DNA of 64,000 nucleotides from Hespellia sp. GTDB lineage: Bacteria > Bacillota > Clostridia > Lachnospirales > Lachnospiraceae. Shown in pieces: positions 18,079-27,146 of the stretch (position 1 is the first letter of the stretch; the number at the start of each line of letters is the position of its first letter). Position numbers and translations under genes: made by a program. The stretch is from NCBI GenBank assembly GCA_028693555.1, contig JAQUVD010000018.1:1-64000 (forward strand). Reading direction: 5' to 3'. The notes under the pieces are model-generated. The model did not search any database and was not told where the DNA came from. It worked only from the letters and a program-made list of their open reading frames with translations.

Positions 18079-19866
18079 CTATCCGAATTCTAATTCCGTA
18101 CGTCTTGGGAAAGCATTTCCGAGACTTCGTAATCCTTCCCCAATTTTATCTACCGACCAATTAGCCGCTTGTTTAGCATAATCCATGGCTGATTTACTTC
18201 CATTTTCAAACCATTTCGCTCTCGCTATACCATCTACCAGTACAGACGCCACTGTACCTACCACTAATCCAATTGCAGCTCCCGCTACTGTCCCTGCTCC
18301 AGGCACTATACTCCCTACAGCTGCACCAATTGCAACAGCTGAGCCAACTGACCATGCCGCTTCTACCGATGAGTTCACTACTTTTTCTTTGACTGACAAC
18401 TGCGGATTGCTCTTGTATTCTGATATAAAACTAACACCAGCATTAATAACCAATAGGGATTTGCTTATTCGGTTTAAATTTTGATTGGTTCTATACGCTG
18501 CACCTAATTGATCATCCCTAGTTAAAAGAGTCCCTTTAGAAATTCGCCTTACACCACCTCTTCCGCCATGATAATTTATCGAATCTGAGATATTAATAAG
18601 ATTTTTATTATTAGCATTTACCTTAAAACTTGGAATATGCTTACTTATTTTGTTATATACTTCTATACCCGAAAAAACTCCATCTATCGACCATAATGCC
18701 CAATTCGTAGGATCAGCTGTACTTTCTCTAATATGCTTGCAATATTCTTCCCATTTGTAATGAATCTTTTTATTACTCATATTAGGACATTCCTCAGAAC
18801 ATCCCGTCGGATCAATATACCGTAACGGCTGATTTAATACATAATTATAGAGATTCTGTGTCACAGGGGATAAAAGATTTCCTTTTAATATATCAACTCC
18901 GCCAAATTGCCCTATTTCCACTCGATATTCTCTTGCTTGGGCAAAGTATGTCCCCGACTCATTGTCCATCTGATATCCTGTAAATCCAAACGGTTGTGTT
19001 CCCCCCTGATTCTGATACAAATCCATTCCAAACTCATCATACCCATAACTGTCCTTCAAAACACCATTCTCATCAATCAAGCGAAGCGGACTCCCCAGTT
19101 CATCTTGAAAATAACAGTCTGACCGGTTACCGTCATCACCTATCACAGCAGCAACATTTCCATCCCACAGATAAGTCTGCTTTCCATCGTTTTCCTGTTT
19201 TTGCAACAAGTTATGATATTCTTTTGTCAGATCAATCGTATACTGTATCTGATTCTCAGGCAGTATTGTCTGTGATTGCAGCTGCCTCATAGGATTCAGA
19301 TTCTCTGTCATTTCCTGAAATCCAGCATGACCTACAGATTTTCCAACACGATGACCTAATCCATTGTATTGATATTTTGCTGCTTCTCCTGCTCCATTTA
19401 CTGCCTGTTCTAAACGGTTCAACGCTCCGTACACATACTGATTCTTTATCTGTCCATTTGCCAGGATCTGACTGAGATTCCCACGCTTATCATAAGTATA
19501 CGTTTCTTTCATATTTGTATCTGTTTTAGACAATAACTGATTCACGGAATTATAATGATAGGTAGTGGTCTGGCTTGCTTCCATCAGACTCGTACGGTTT
19601 CCAAACGCATCATAATCATACGTCCGCAGTACATTTCCATCTTTTACAACTTCATTTAGACGTCCCAGTCTATCATATCCGTACTGATAACTGCCACTTT
19701 CCACCTCTAGTCCTCTTCTTTGTTTCTCTATTCCGGTTTTGTTTCCCAATAAGTCATACTGGTACAGATATTTGTCCAAAATCCTTGCTGCAACATGAAA
19801 TCTACTAAAAATGGCTTTCTTTAGGGTGAAATGCTTAATTATTTTTTCTTGAATACCCAAGAACAA
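18079..19866 (-). CDS. Orphan Rhs core fragment with glycine-zipper tip
   Basis: A 595-codon frame. The first ~33 residues are not Rhs sequence and overlap the preceding gene's 3' end; Rhs core begins near KYLYQYDLLGNK (about 19763). Core and associated domain run to the YIDPTG junction (about residue 356). The ~240-residue tip includes a glycine-zipper stretch (AVAIGAAVGSIVPGAGTVAG near 540), like TelE/TspA-type pore-formers and the LXG toxin at 6158-7723. No LXG-like head and no convincing ribosome site are present, so it is probably silent until joined to a full rhs gene. Its immunity candidate is 17388-18068. Confidence 0.8.
   Translation of the reverse strand: MFLGIQEKIIKHFTLKKAIFSRFHVAARILDKYLYQYDLLGNKTGIEKQRRGLEVESGSYQYGYDRLGRLNEVVKDGNVLRTYDYDAFGNRTSLMEASQTTTYHYNSVNQLLSKTDTNMKETYTYDKRGNLSQILANGQIKNQYVYGALNRLEQAVNGAGEAAKYQYNGLGHRVGKSVGHAGFQEMTENLNPMRQLQSQTILPENQIQYTIDLTKEYHNLLQKQENDGKQTYLWDGNVAAVIGDDGNRSDCYFQDELGSPLRLIDENGVLKDSYGYDEFGMDLYQNQGGTQPFGFTGYQMDNESGTYFAQAREYRVEIGQFGGVDILKGNLLSPVTQNLYNYVLNQPLRYIDPTGCSEECPNMSNKKIHYKWEEYCKHIRESTADPTNWALWSIDGVFSGIEVYNKISKHIPSFKVNANNKNLINISDSINYHGGRGGVRRISKGTLLTRDDQLGAAYRTNQNLNRISKSLLVINAGVSFISEYKSNPQLSVKEKVVNSSVEAAWSVGSAVAIGAAVGSIVPGAGTVAGAAIGLVVGTVASVLVDGIARAKWFENGSKSAMDYAKQAANWSVDKIGEGLRSLGNAFPRRTELEFG
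19152..19371. repeat. Rhs core repeat copy 2 of 3 (220 bp)
   Basis: Direct repeat of the Rhs core block at 16747-16966, collinear over 220 bp. It codes the same core segment in the orphan gene 18079-19866. Confidence 0.9.
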
Positions 19867-20162
19867 AGTATAGTGGCCATGATGGAAACCCCTCCCATAG
19901 CCAATCCGTATAATGTTTGTATTTCACTGTAGTTCATCATTACAAGATCAAAGTTTAAGCAAATTATGCATGTGATTGTTAACAATTGCATTACTGTGTG
20001 TATTATAATTAAATATATTGCTACTTTTTCTCCTTTGCGGATTGGCAAAAATAGAAGTATCTTAATATACATTGGAACAAAAATACTCCCTTTATACTTT
20101 CCCATTATGCCTATCGCTGATGTTACCAACATCGTCCATATATATATAATAACTATTTCCAT
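19839..20162 (-). CDS. Small membrane protein, orphan immunity candidate
   Basis: A 107-residue protein with three to four hydrophobic segments. GAGGGGCG precedes the ATG. Directly upstream lie the last codons of a deleted Rhs tip (stop at 20176-20178), so this is most likely the surviving immunity gene of that lost tip. Its 3' end overlaps the non-Rhs start of the next orphan frame. No family was recognised. Confidence 0.6.
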   Translation of the reverse strand: MEIVIIYIWTMLVTSAIGIMGKYKGSIFVPMYIKILLFLPIRKGEKVAIYLIIIHTVMQLLTITCIICLNFDLVMMNYSEIQTLYGLAMGGVSIMATILCSWVFKKK

Positions 20163-20175
20163 TTTCGCCCCTCTT

Positions 20176-20455
20176 TTATGACCCTGCTGGACATTCTATT
20201 TGTACATTTTTAATAATATCAATTAGTCCTCTTCTTTGTTTCTCTATTCCGGTTTTTTGTTTCCCAATAAGTCATACTGTTAGTTCGTGTATATTCCATT
20301 GGGAAATGCTTTCTTTGAAAGACGCCCAGCTTCATCATAACTGCAGGTAATGACTTTGTATCCGTCTTTTTAAGCGCTTAGGCGTATCTGCTCATCAACT
20401 CCATAATGGACTCATCTTCTGTCTGAATAAGTAATGCTCGTATTAGTAATGGTCC
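20176..20455 (-). pseudogene. Decayed Rhs module
   Basis: Minus-strand reading gives Rhs repeat sequence broken by several stops and shifts: SITYSDRR, stop, VHYGVDEQIRLSA, stop, KDGYKVITCSYDEAGRLSKK, AFPNGIYT, stop, QYDLLGNK. It matches VHYGFDEHLRL, VITYGYDQAGMLAEKHFPNG and following residues of the full-length protein. A final frame (GLIDIIKNVQIECPAGS, stop) looks like the end of a tip. An extra TT near 20253 relative to the copy at about 19735 explains one frameshift. Confidence 0.75.
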
Positions 20456-20465
20456 GAAAATAATT

Positions 20466-21173
20466 TCAAAAATCATTATCCCACAAGAAGTGCGTTGCAA
20501 TGATATCTGTAATGATGTGTATTCTTTCACTTCGTATTTTATATTTAATAATTATCGCCTCTATTTCTTTTTTATAACGCAGTGCTATTGAATTTGTAAT
20601 ATAAAAATTGCCTTCATATTCTTTTAACATACTATCCACAACAGACTCGTTCCATATGAAAGAATAAATCAATCCACTTGTTTTCAAAGAATAATCAACT
20701 GATGTTCCATCTAAAGTGTAATTATAATTTTTTTTTATTTTGTCTGGCGGTTTATTACACAATGTTATCCATGCATATGGTTTAAATCTTACTTTCCCAT
20801 TATTACACCTTTTATACTTGCCAAGATATCCAATTGAACCAGTTCGCCCCACTGCATGCGATACAATCATACTATTAATTTCCTTATATTTAATAAATCT
20901 CTTTTTATATAATTGATAGTATTGCATTTTTGTACCGTTATACATATATCCATCAGCATAACATCCTAAGAGAAAAATACATTCTGTTATTACAATAGCC
21001 GCATACACACCCATTGCTATTTTTTTATAAGGTTCTTTGACAAATATAATTAAAAAAAGGAAAATAAATATATGAATTAATAAAATTTTTAAAGTTTTAT
21101 TAATAGTAAGATATTTGTATCCATATCCATCTCTACTATATATCCTATTAGAATTATTTACTATTCTAAACAT
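20466..21173 (-). CDS. Membrane protein, candidate immunity for the full-length Rhs tip
   Basis: A 235-residue protein with two adjacent N-terminal membrane spans (about 28-46 and 50-71) and a cytoplasmic remainder rich in Tyr, Lys and Ile. Its start overlaps the last 13 bp of the full-length rhs gene, the expected place for the cognate immunity gene. The topology resembles the candidate immunity protein at 5391-6155, though sequences differ. No family was recognised. Confidence 0.6.
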   Translation of the reverse strand: MFRIVNNSNRIYSRDGYGYKYLTINKTLKILLIHIFIFLFLIIFVKEPYKKIAMGVYAAIVITECIFLLGCYADGYMYNGTKMQYYQLYKKRFIKYKEINSMIVSHAVGRTGSIGYLGKYKRCNNGKVRFKPYAWITLCNKPPDKIKKNYNYTLDGTSVDYSLKTSGLIYSFIWNESVVDSMLKEYEGNFYITNSIALRYKKEIEAIIIKYKIRSERIHIITDIIATHFLWDNDF

Positions 21174-24100
21174 TCTTCATCACTCCATCCTACTAACAGC
21201 AAATTATCTAGTATGCCATAAAATTGACCTAAACCTCTTCCAAAACCGCTTGTATACCCCATCAATTCCCGTGCTACAGAACCTCCTACATCAGCAAAAT
21301 CTGTCATCCATTGCATACTTCCACCTGGAATACTACATATGACCCCTCTTCCAGCAGTTTTCAAGGCATTATCATTTATCTGCTCTGGTGTTTTGTATTT
21401 ATTATTATAAGGATCTATATTATCTAAATTGTCTGTCACCCAAGAGCCTAGACCATTGGCTGCTCCTCCAATAATCGTTCCAAGAGGTCCAACTTTTGGA
21501 ATCTTTCCTGTTAACGCTTGAATTCCACCTGACAGTGCACCTCCTGCGTAACCATTCAAATAGCTACCTCCCGCCCTTTCATTTGTCATTCCTCCTACTA
21601 CTCCTCCTACTGCCATCCCTGCTACGACTGTAGCAGCCAGTCCACCAGTTCCTATTACGACTGCCCCCACTGCAACAACAGCCACACCTACTGTCACTAC
21701 TTTTGCTGCGGTCTCTATCCACTTCGGCCATGCACCATTCAAATCTACTAGTACCATTGGATTCGCAAAGCAATAGTTGTAGCGGTTCGTGGTAAAAGGC
21801 AACTCTATAAATCCATTTATTAAATCCTGTCCTGAAAATCTTCCCACTCCTGCCTGATACTCCCTCGCTTGAGCATACGCTGTTCCTGCAATTCTATCTG
21901 GCTGGTAACCAGTGTACCCAAAGGGCTGGGTACCTCCCTGATTTTGGTAAAGATTGCGTCCAAACTCATCATAGCCATAGCTGACCGTCAGGCTTCCTTC
22001 TTCATCCGCTAATCTTATGGGACTGCCTAATTCATCCTGAAAATAGTAACTGTTTTTGTTGTCTCCGTCCTCTGACATACCCGCAACATTTCCATCCCAC
22101 AGATATGTTTGCTTTCCAAGGCTCTCCTCTTTTTGCAACAAGTTATGATATTCTTTTGTTAGATCAATCGTATACTGTATCTGATTCTCAGGCAGTATTG
22201 TCTGTGATTGCAGCTGCCTCATAGGATTCAGATTCTCTGTCATTTCCTGAAATCCAGCATGACCTATAGATTTTGCGACACGATGACCTAATCCATTGTA
22301 TTGGTACTTCGCTGCTTCACCGTTGTTATTTACTGCTTGTTCCAGTCTGTTTAAAGCACCATAGACATACTGATTCTTTACCTGTCCATTTGCTACTATC
22401 TGACTTAAGTTGCCTCGTTTATCATAGCGGTACTGTTCTTCCGATAACGAATCCACTTTTGACAGTAACTGGTTCACATTATTGTAATTGTATGATATTG
22501 CCCTTCCGCCATCTTCCATATGGACACGGTTTCCAAAAGCGTCATAGTCATATGTTCTTAATGGCTTTCCATCTTTCTTTACATCATGAAGTCTTCCCAA
22601 GGCATCATAACCATAATGATAGAGCCCGCTTTCCTGCTCTAAGCCTTTTCTCTGCTTTTCTATGATTGTCTTATTTCCATTCCTATCATAATCATAACGA
22701 TACTGGTCCAGCATTCCCTGTGTATCATGGTGAATCAGACTACGAATCTGACCTTTTTTATCATAGGAATACTGCGTAAACATTCCATTTGGAAAATGCT
22801 TTTCTGCTAACATACCGGCTTGATCATATCCATAAGTGATGACCCGGTCTCCATCTTTTAGTTCACTCAATCTGAGATGTTCATCAAATCCGTAATGGAC
22901 TGTTCTTCCATCCGGATAGGTAAGGCTGGTCCGTTCTCCTGCCTTGCCATAAGTATAGGCTGCCTGCTTTCCGTCCGGATAGGTTACCTTCTCTGCTCTT
23001 CCAAGTACATCGTTTTGAATCTTTGTCACACCAATCCAGTCTTCCATCTCCTGCAGATGTCTCAATGGATTATAAGAAAGCTTCACTTCTCGCCCATCCG
23101 CGTACTGAATTCTGCTGATGTCTCCCTGTGCTGTATAACCATAGCTTGTCAGATATCCTTCTTTATCTAACTTTTCAAGTAGCTGTCCTTTGGAATCATA
23201 CTGATAGTGCTCTTCCAGTCCCAATGCATCTGTGATTGTGTCAATCTGACCTAATTGATTTCTCTGGTATTTTGTCACATGGCAGATACGATTTCTCTGA
23301 TTCTGCTTTTCTGCCTGTAGAAGCTGTTCATCCATTCCCGATGTGTCTGCGCCTTCTTTCAGGCTTCCATCTTCCCCAAACTGACGAATTTCAATCAGCC
23401 TGTCACAGACATCATAGGTATACTCTGTTTCATTGCCAAGTGCATCCATCACTTTGCTCAGCTGTCCGGTCAAAGTATATTCATAGCGAGTCATATTTCC
23501 CAAACCATCTACCATAGAGGTTACATTGCCGACTGCGTCGTATGTATATTCCTTCTTTTCTCCTTCACTTCCTGCAATGCGCATAATCTGTCCCAACTCA
23601 TCATAGTGGTAAGTGAGCACGAAACCTGATGCATTCGTATAGGTACTGACATTTCCATTGTTCTCGTAGGTATAGCATTCTTTTGTTCCATCGGAATGAA
23701 GCACGCTTTCCAACTGTCCTCCAAGATAATACGTGTGTCTTGTAATTCTTCCCGCTTCATCCGTGATTGTGTCCACATTTCCTAATGCTGTATAGGTATA
23801 ACTTCTGCTATCTCCCAACTGGTTGATCTCTTTGATTAACTGTCCTGCTGCATCGTATTCCATGGTGACTTTGCCACCAAGTGCATCGGTGACCTCTGTC
23901 ACATTCCCCTCATTATCATAAATATAGGAATACTCCATCCCCTCCGGAGCTTTTACATGAATCAATTGCCCCAATGGATCATAAGAAAATTTCGTGGTCA
24001 CTCCCAGCTCATCCGTTTCACTTAAACGATTTCCATTTCCATCATAGGTGAACTGCTTTTTATTTCCAATTGCATCTTCTATTTCTTTCAGTCGGTTATT

Positions 24101-26392
24101 CTCATTGTATCGGTATACTGTTTTTGCCCCATTCGGTTCTAAGATGCCAGATATATTCCACATGGAATCATAGGATAGCTTCGTCTCTCTTCCCAACTGG
24201 TCGATTAATTTTTCCGGGCGATTCAGCACATTATAGACTCTCTGAATCACACTTCCATCAAAGTCTGTGATTTTCGTCACCTTATTACTTTTGTTATATT
24301 CATACGTTCTTGTATTTCTAGAAGCATTCGTCACGGAAAGAATATTTCCGGCTATATCATAGGTAAAACCAGTATGATTTCCCTTCGGGTCCACGACTTC
24401 CACTACCTGATTCCGATGATCGTAAGAATATACAGTCTTTCCTCCAAAAACATCGATTACCTCTGTGATATTCCCCTTTTCATCATATGTGAGGTTTATG
24501 GTACTTCCATCTGCCTGCACGATACTTTCCGGCAAACCTTTCTCGTTATAGGAAAAGTGCGTTTCTCTGTCAAGTGCGTCCACTGTCTCCAAAAGATTGC
24601 CCTTGACATCAAATCGATTGGTCTGCTTACGTTTGCCATCTATAGAAATGCTGACTGGCTGATTCTGTGCTCCATAAGTAATCGCAGTTTTTACTCCCAA
24701 CGCATTGATGATTCCTGTCATATTTCCATGATTGTCATAAGACAGTCTGGTTTCGTTCCCCAGCTTGTCTATCATCTTTGTTTTCTGATTTCTGTCATTA
24801 TATACAAAAGACTCTTCTCCATCCGGATAGATATTGCGGACATTGCGCCACTTTTCATCATGTACATGGATGCTCTTGCTGCCATTTCGCTCTGTCATTG
24901 TAATTTCATGCGTTTCATCATGATAGTCAAAGCTCATGACCCCGCCATCTGGGAATTCCTGATGAGTCACTCTCTGCTTCCCGTCATATATACTTTTTAC
25001 ACTGGTAATTCCACTCGGTCCTACCACGGAATCCAGCTTACCTGTTATATCATAGGAATACTGGAAACAACTTTTTTCTGGAAGTGTTACAGTTGTCAGC
25101 AGACTTTCCTTTACTTCATATATAACTTTGCGTCCTGTACTATCCGTGACCGCTTCTAATGTTCCATCTTCCCTATATGTAAATGCGAAAAACTCACCTG
25201 TATCCTTCTGAACTTTTGCCAAGACCTTCTTTCCAGCAGGATTTTCCTCATAGATCAGGCTCTCTCCATTTCCATTGGCATCTTCCATCCGTTGGTACAT
25301 ACCCTTTGTATCAAAGATTTTCCGTTCTCCCGAAAGTGTCTGATATACATAGCCTTCTTCTGTTTTGGATAGAAATCCTTGCGATGCTGTAACCGGACCG
25401 AAAACTCCATCCTTCTGATGGCAGAAGATTTCTTCTTTCCCATCTTCCAACATCACAGTTGCTTTCAGTCCGGTGCTGTTGCTGTCCCAGTCAAATTTGA
25501 TAGACAGCTCATAATTATGATTCCAGTCACTTCCCAAAGCTCCCTGAAAGGAATTCAATGCATTATAAAACCGACGGAATGAAAACTCTCTGTTTCCACC
25601 TATTTTTAAATCCGTTCTGTTGTAGATAAAATTGCCTGTACTTAAATCTACCGGATCTTTGCTGCAGATACTTCCTATATTTTGACCTTTTGCGCCCGAA
25701 AGTCCACCTGTCATATCATAGAGCATTTTATTCTGATATGCAGTTCGGATATCATCTCTCCAGGCTGCCTTCATGTCCGGATGATACGCACCATTTCTGA
25801 AGGAACAGCTCACTGCCCCAATGCCGGACGAAGCCGCGATTCGCATCTGCTGACTGCAGCTGAACAATCCGCTGGTCCGCGCTTCAATCTGATCGTACTT
25901 TTGCTCCTTTTCTTCACAGTCTTTGATGATTTTCTGATCATTTTCTGCTAACTGATCATAATATTCTGCCATCTTATAATAATAGCTGATTACCGTCGAT
26001 ACAGGGGACACCAAACTTAATGTCCGGGCTGCCAGCCGATAATTTGTTGCAGAATTCTGATGATTTTGCTTATCTCTCTGCGCTGCTGTTTTCTTTCGAA
26101 TAATAATAGAGCCGTCCAGAATTTCACCACCAACTGCACCACTCAATGTCTGAAAATCACTGATATCCCATAGGTTTGCTGCCTCCAGTGCCCGAACTAT
26201 CATGGTATAATCCGCGAGTTGCTGCTTCATAGCCTGAAAAGCGGTACTCTGAATGGAAGCATCGCCCGTGAAGTTTGCAATGCCGGCTACGGCAACCTGT
26301 AAATCCTGATTATTTTTTTGTAATATATTGATCGCACTCTCGCATTGTGATTTTATTGTTCCCGGATTTATATATGAACTTGTATCCATCAA
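21161..26392 (-). CDS. T7SS-linked Rhs/YD-repeat polymorphic toxin with LXG-like head
   Basis: A 1743-residue protein. Residues 1-215 are helical and homologous to the head of 28516-29316 (shared PGxxxxQC, LQKxNQxLQ, MKxQL and EAxTSGL blocks). At about 240 comes DPVDLSTGNF, the start of the Rhs region, then dozens of YD repeats, the associated core (DELGSPIRL, GYTGYQPDR) and the junction LVDLNG near 1555. The ~188-residue tip is Gly/Ala/Val-rich (VVAVGAVVIGTGGLAATVV) with further GG repeats and may act on membranes. Rhs shells usually enclose a tip that is cleaved off. It lies inside the T7SS operon behind two partner genes, so T7SS export is inferred. Confidence 0.88.
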   Translation of the reverse strand: MMDTSSYINPGTIKSQCESAINILQKNNQDLQVAVAGIANFTGDASIQSTAFQAMKQQLADYTMIVRALEAANLWDISDFQTLSGAVGGEILDGSIIIRKKTAAQRDKQNHQNSATNYRLAARTLSLVSPVSTVISYYYKMAEYYDQLAENDQKIIKDCEEKEQKYDQIEARTSGLFSCSQQMRIAASSGIGAVSCSFRNGAYHPDMKAAWRDDIRTAYQNKMLYDMTGGLSGAKGQNIGSICSKDPVDLSTGNFIYNRTDLKIGGNREFSFRRFYNALNSFQGALGSDWNHNYELSIKFDWDSNSTGLKATVMLEDGKEEIFCHQKDGVFGPVTASQGFLSKTEEGYVYQTLSGERKIFDTKGMYQRMEDANGNGESLIYEENPAGKKVLAKVQKDTGEFFAFTYREDGTLEAVTDSTGRKVIYEVKESLLTTVTLPEKSCFQYSYDITGKLDSVVGPSGITSVKSIYDGKQRVTHQEFPDGGVMSFDYHDETHEITMTERNGSKSIHVHDEKWRNVRNIYPDGEESFVYNDRNQKTKMIDKLGNETRLSYDNHGNMTGIINALGVKTAITYGAQNQPVSISIDGKRKQTNRFDVKGNLLETVDALDRETHFSYNEKGLPESIVQADGSTINLTYDEKGNITEVIDVFGGKTVYSYDHRNQVVEVVDPKGNHTGFTYDIAGNILSVTNASRNTRTYEYNKSNKVTKITDFDGSVIQRVYNVLNRPEKLIDQLGRETKLSYDSMWNISGILEPNGAKTVYRYNENNRLKEIEDAIGNKKQFTYDGNGNRLSETDELGVTTKFSYDPLGQLIHVKAPEGMEYSYIYDNEGNVTEVTDALGGKVTMEYDAAGQLIKEINQLGDSRSYTYTALGNVDTITDEAGRITRHTYYLGGQLESVLHSDGTKECYTYENNGNVSTYTNASGFVLTYHYDELGQIMRIAGSEGEKKEYTYDAVGNVTSMVDGLGNMTRYEYTLTGQLSKVMDALGNETEYTYDVCDRLIEIRQFGEDGSLKEGADTSGMDEQLLQAEKQNQRNRICHVTKYQRNQLGQIDTITDALGLEEHYQYDSKGQLLEKLDKEGYLTSYGYTAQGDISRIQYADGREVKLSYNPLRHLQEMEDWIGVTKIQNDVLGRAEKVTYPDGKQAAYTYGKAGERTSLTYPDGRTVHYGFDEHLRLSELKDGDRVITYGYDQAGMLAEKHFPNGMFTQYSYDKKGQIRSLIHHDTQGMLDQYRYDYDRNGNKTIIEKQRKGLEQESGLYHYGYDALGRLHDVKKDGKPLRTYDYDAFGNRVHMEDGGRAISYNYNNVNQLLSKVDSLSEEQYRYDKRGNLSQIVANGQVKNQYVYGALNRLEQAVNNNGEAAKYQYNGLGHRVAKSIGHAGFQEMTENLNPMRQLQSQTILPENQIQYTIDLTKEYHNLLQKEESLGKQTYLWDGNVAGMSEDGDNKNSYYFQDELGSPIRLADEEGSLTVSYGYDEFGRNLYQNQGGTQPFGYTGYQPDRIAGTAYAQAREYQAGVGRFSGQDLINGFIELPFTTNRYNYCFANPMVLVDLNGAWPKWIETAAKVVTVGVAVVAVGAVVIGTGGLAATVVAGMAVGGVVGGMTNERAGGSYLNGYAGGALSGGIQALTGKIPKVGPLGTIIGGAANGLGSWVTDNLDNIDPYNNKYKTPEQINDNALKTAGRGVICSIPGGSMQWMTDFADVGGSVARELMGYTSGFGRGLGQFYGILDNLLLVGWSDEECLE
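22084..22303. repeat. Rhs core repeat copy 3 of 3 (220 bp)
   Basis: Direct repeat of the blocks at 16747-16966 and 19152-19371, here within the full-length rhs gene. Similarity continues on both sides, so the homologous stretch available for recombination is longer than the block itself. Confidence 0.9.
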
Positions 26393-26405
26393 AACACCTC
26401 ATTTC

Positions 26406-26768
26406 CTATTCCTGCCCTTGTTCCTGTTGTCGGCGTATTTTATCATAGAGACTTTCTAACTCATTGGAATTCTCCTGTTTTTTCTTTTTTACTAACTGAT
26501 GGAAGGAATCCATAAATGTTGTACGTTCTTCTCGGATTTTTTCCAACAGCTCTTGTCGCTCATCCAACCATCCCAATTGCATCTTATCGTCACTTGTACA
26601 ATCTGCCCTTTGCTTTTCTAACTCTTCAAAGTCTTTTTGGAGGAAGTTTTCCGCCTCTTCTTCCATATTTCGAATGCTTTTTTCCTGTCTGACCATTGCT
26701 TCGTACTCTTCTTCCATTTTGTGTGCTCTCTGTTGCACATTTTCCTCAGTGAATCGTTCCTGATCCAT
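26406..26768 (-). CDS. Coiled-coil partner protein of the Rhs effector (Lap2-like)
   Basis: A 120-residue, highly charged coiled-coil protein (Glu, Lys, Gln-rich). The ATG at 26768 is chosen because AGGAGG lies 9 bp upstream; the frame runs open to 26807. A LGWLDERQELLEK segment sits where LXG partner proteins have a WXG-like turn. Its counterpart before the DUF4474 effector is 29346-29648. Partner proteins of this kind (Lap2/DUF3958-like) bind the effector head; that function is inferred from position and shape. Confidence 0.65.
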   Translation of the reverse strand: MDQERFTEENVQQRAHKMEEEYEAMVRQEKSIRNMEEEAENFLQKDFEELEKQRADCTSDDKMQLGWLDERQELLEKIREERTTFMDSFHQLVKKKKQENSNELESLYDKIRRQQEQGQE

Positions 26769-26799
26769 GACTTTTCCTCCTAATATCTGTATATAACAG

Positions 26800-27075
26800 T
26801 TAACCATTCTTCAACATGTCACTGATCATGGCATCATATTGGTGAAATGCAACATTTAAACTTCTAATATTAGCTGCATCCTGATCCAGTGCTACCGCAA
26901 ATGCCTGCATGTTCGCCTGCGCCTCCTGGAACGCCCTTTTTCCATTCGCGTTGGCCGATATCTTACTTCTACTATCCTGTGAAGAAAGATTTCTTATCTG
27001 AAAACAGTTGGCTGCATTCGCAATTTGGGCTGCGCTGCCTTCCACACTTGCTGAATTAATATTCATATTACCCAT
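26800..27075 (-). CDS. Small helical partner protein of the Rhs effector (TIGR04197-like, Lap1 type)
   Basis: A 91-residue helical protein. It shares SxISAxxNxKxAFQ, AxxxDAxxI and FxxxDAxIS blocks with 29661-29930 and the general pattern of the Lap1-like proteins next to the LXG toxins. No WXG motif, so it is not a second EsxA. It begins the three-gene set Lap1-like, Lap2-like, Rhs effector. Confidence 0.7.
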   Translation of the reverse strand: MGNMNINSASVEGSAAQIANAANCFQIRNLSSQDSRSKISANANGKRAFQEAQANMQAFAVALDQDAANIRSLNVAFHQYDAMISDMLKNG

Positions 27076-27146
27076 TTTGAACTCCTCACTTTCCCTGATA
27101 TATTCGAATTCATTCTATATTTGCATACCATTCACTGTTTTGTAAG

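Noticed and set aside
16747-22303. A CRISPR array or insertion sequence based on the repeated blocks
   Set aside because: The repeats are 220 bp or longer, coding, thousands of bases apart and part of Rhs core; no transposase or cas gene is present.
24374-25159. A 261-codon open frame on the plus strand opposite the rhs gene
   Set aside because: It mirrors YD-repeat codons of the real gene, has no ribosome site, and its composition (His, Cys, Ile-rich) is that of antisense translation.
26800-27075. A second EsxA/EsxB WXG100 protein
   Set aside because: It lacks a WXG turn and matches the Lap1-like partners of effectors instead; the same applies to 29661-29930.
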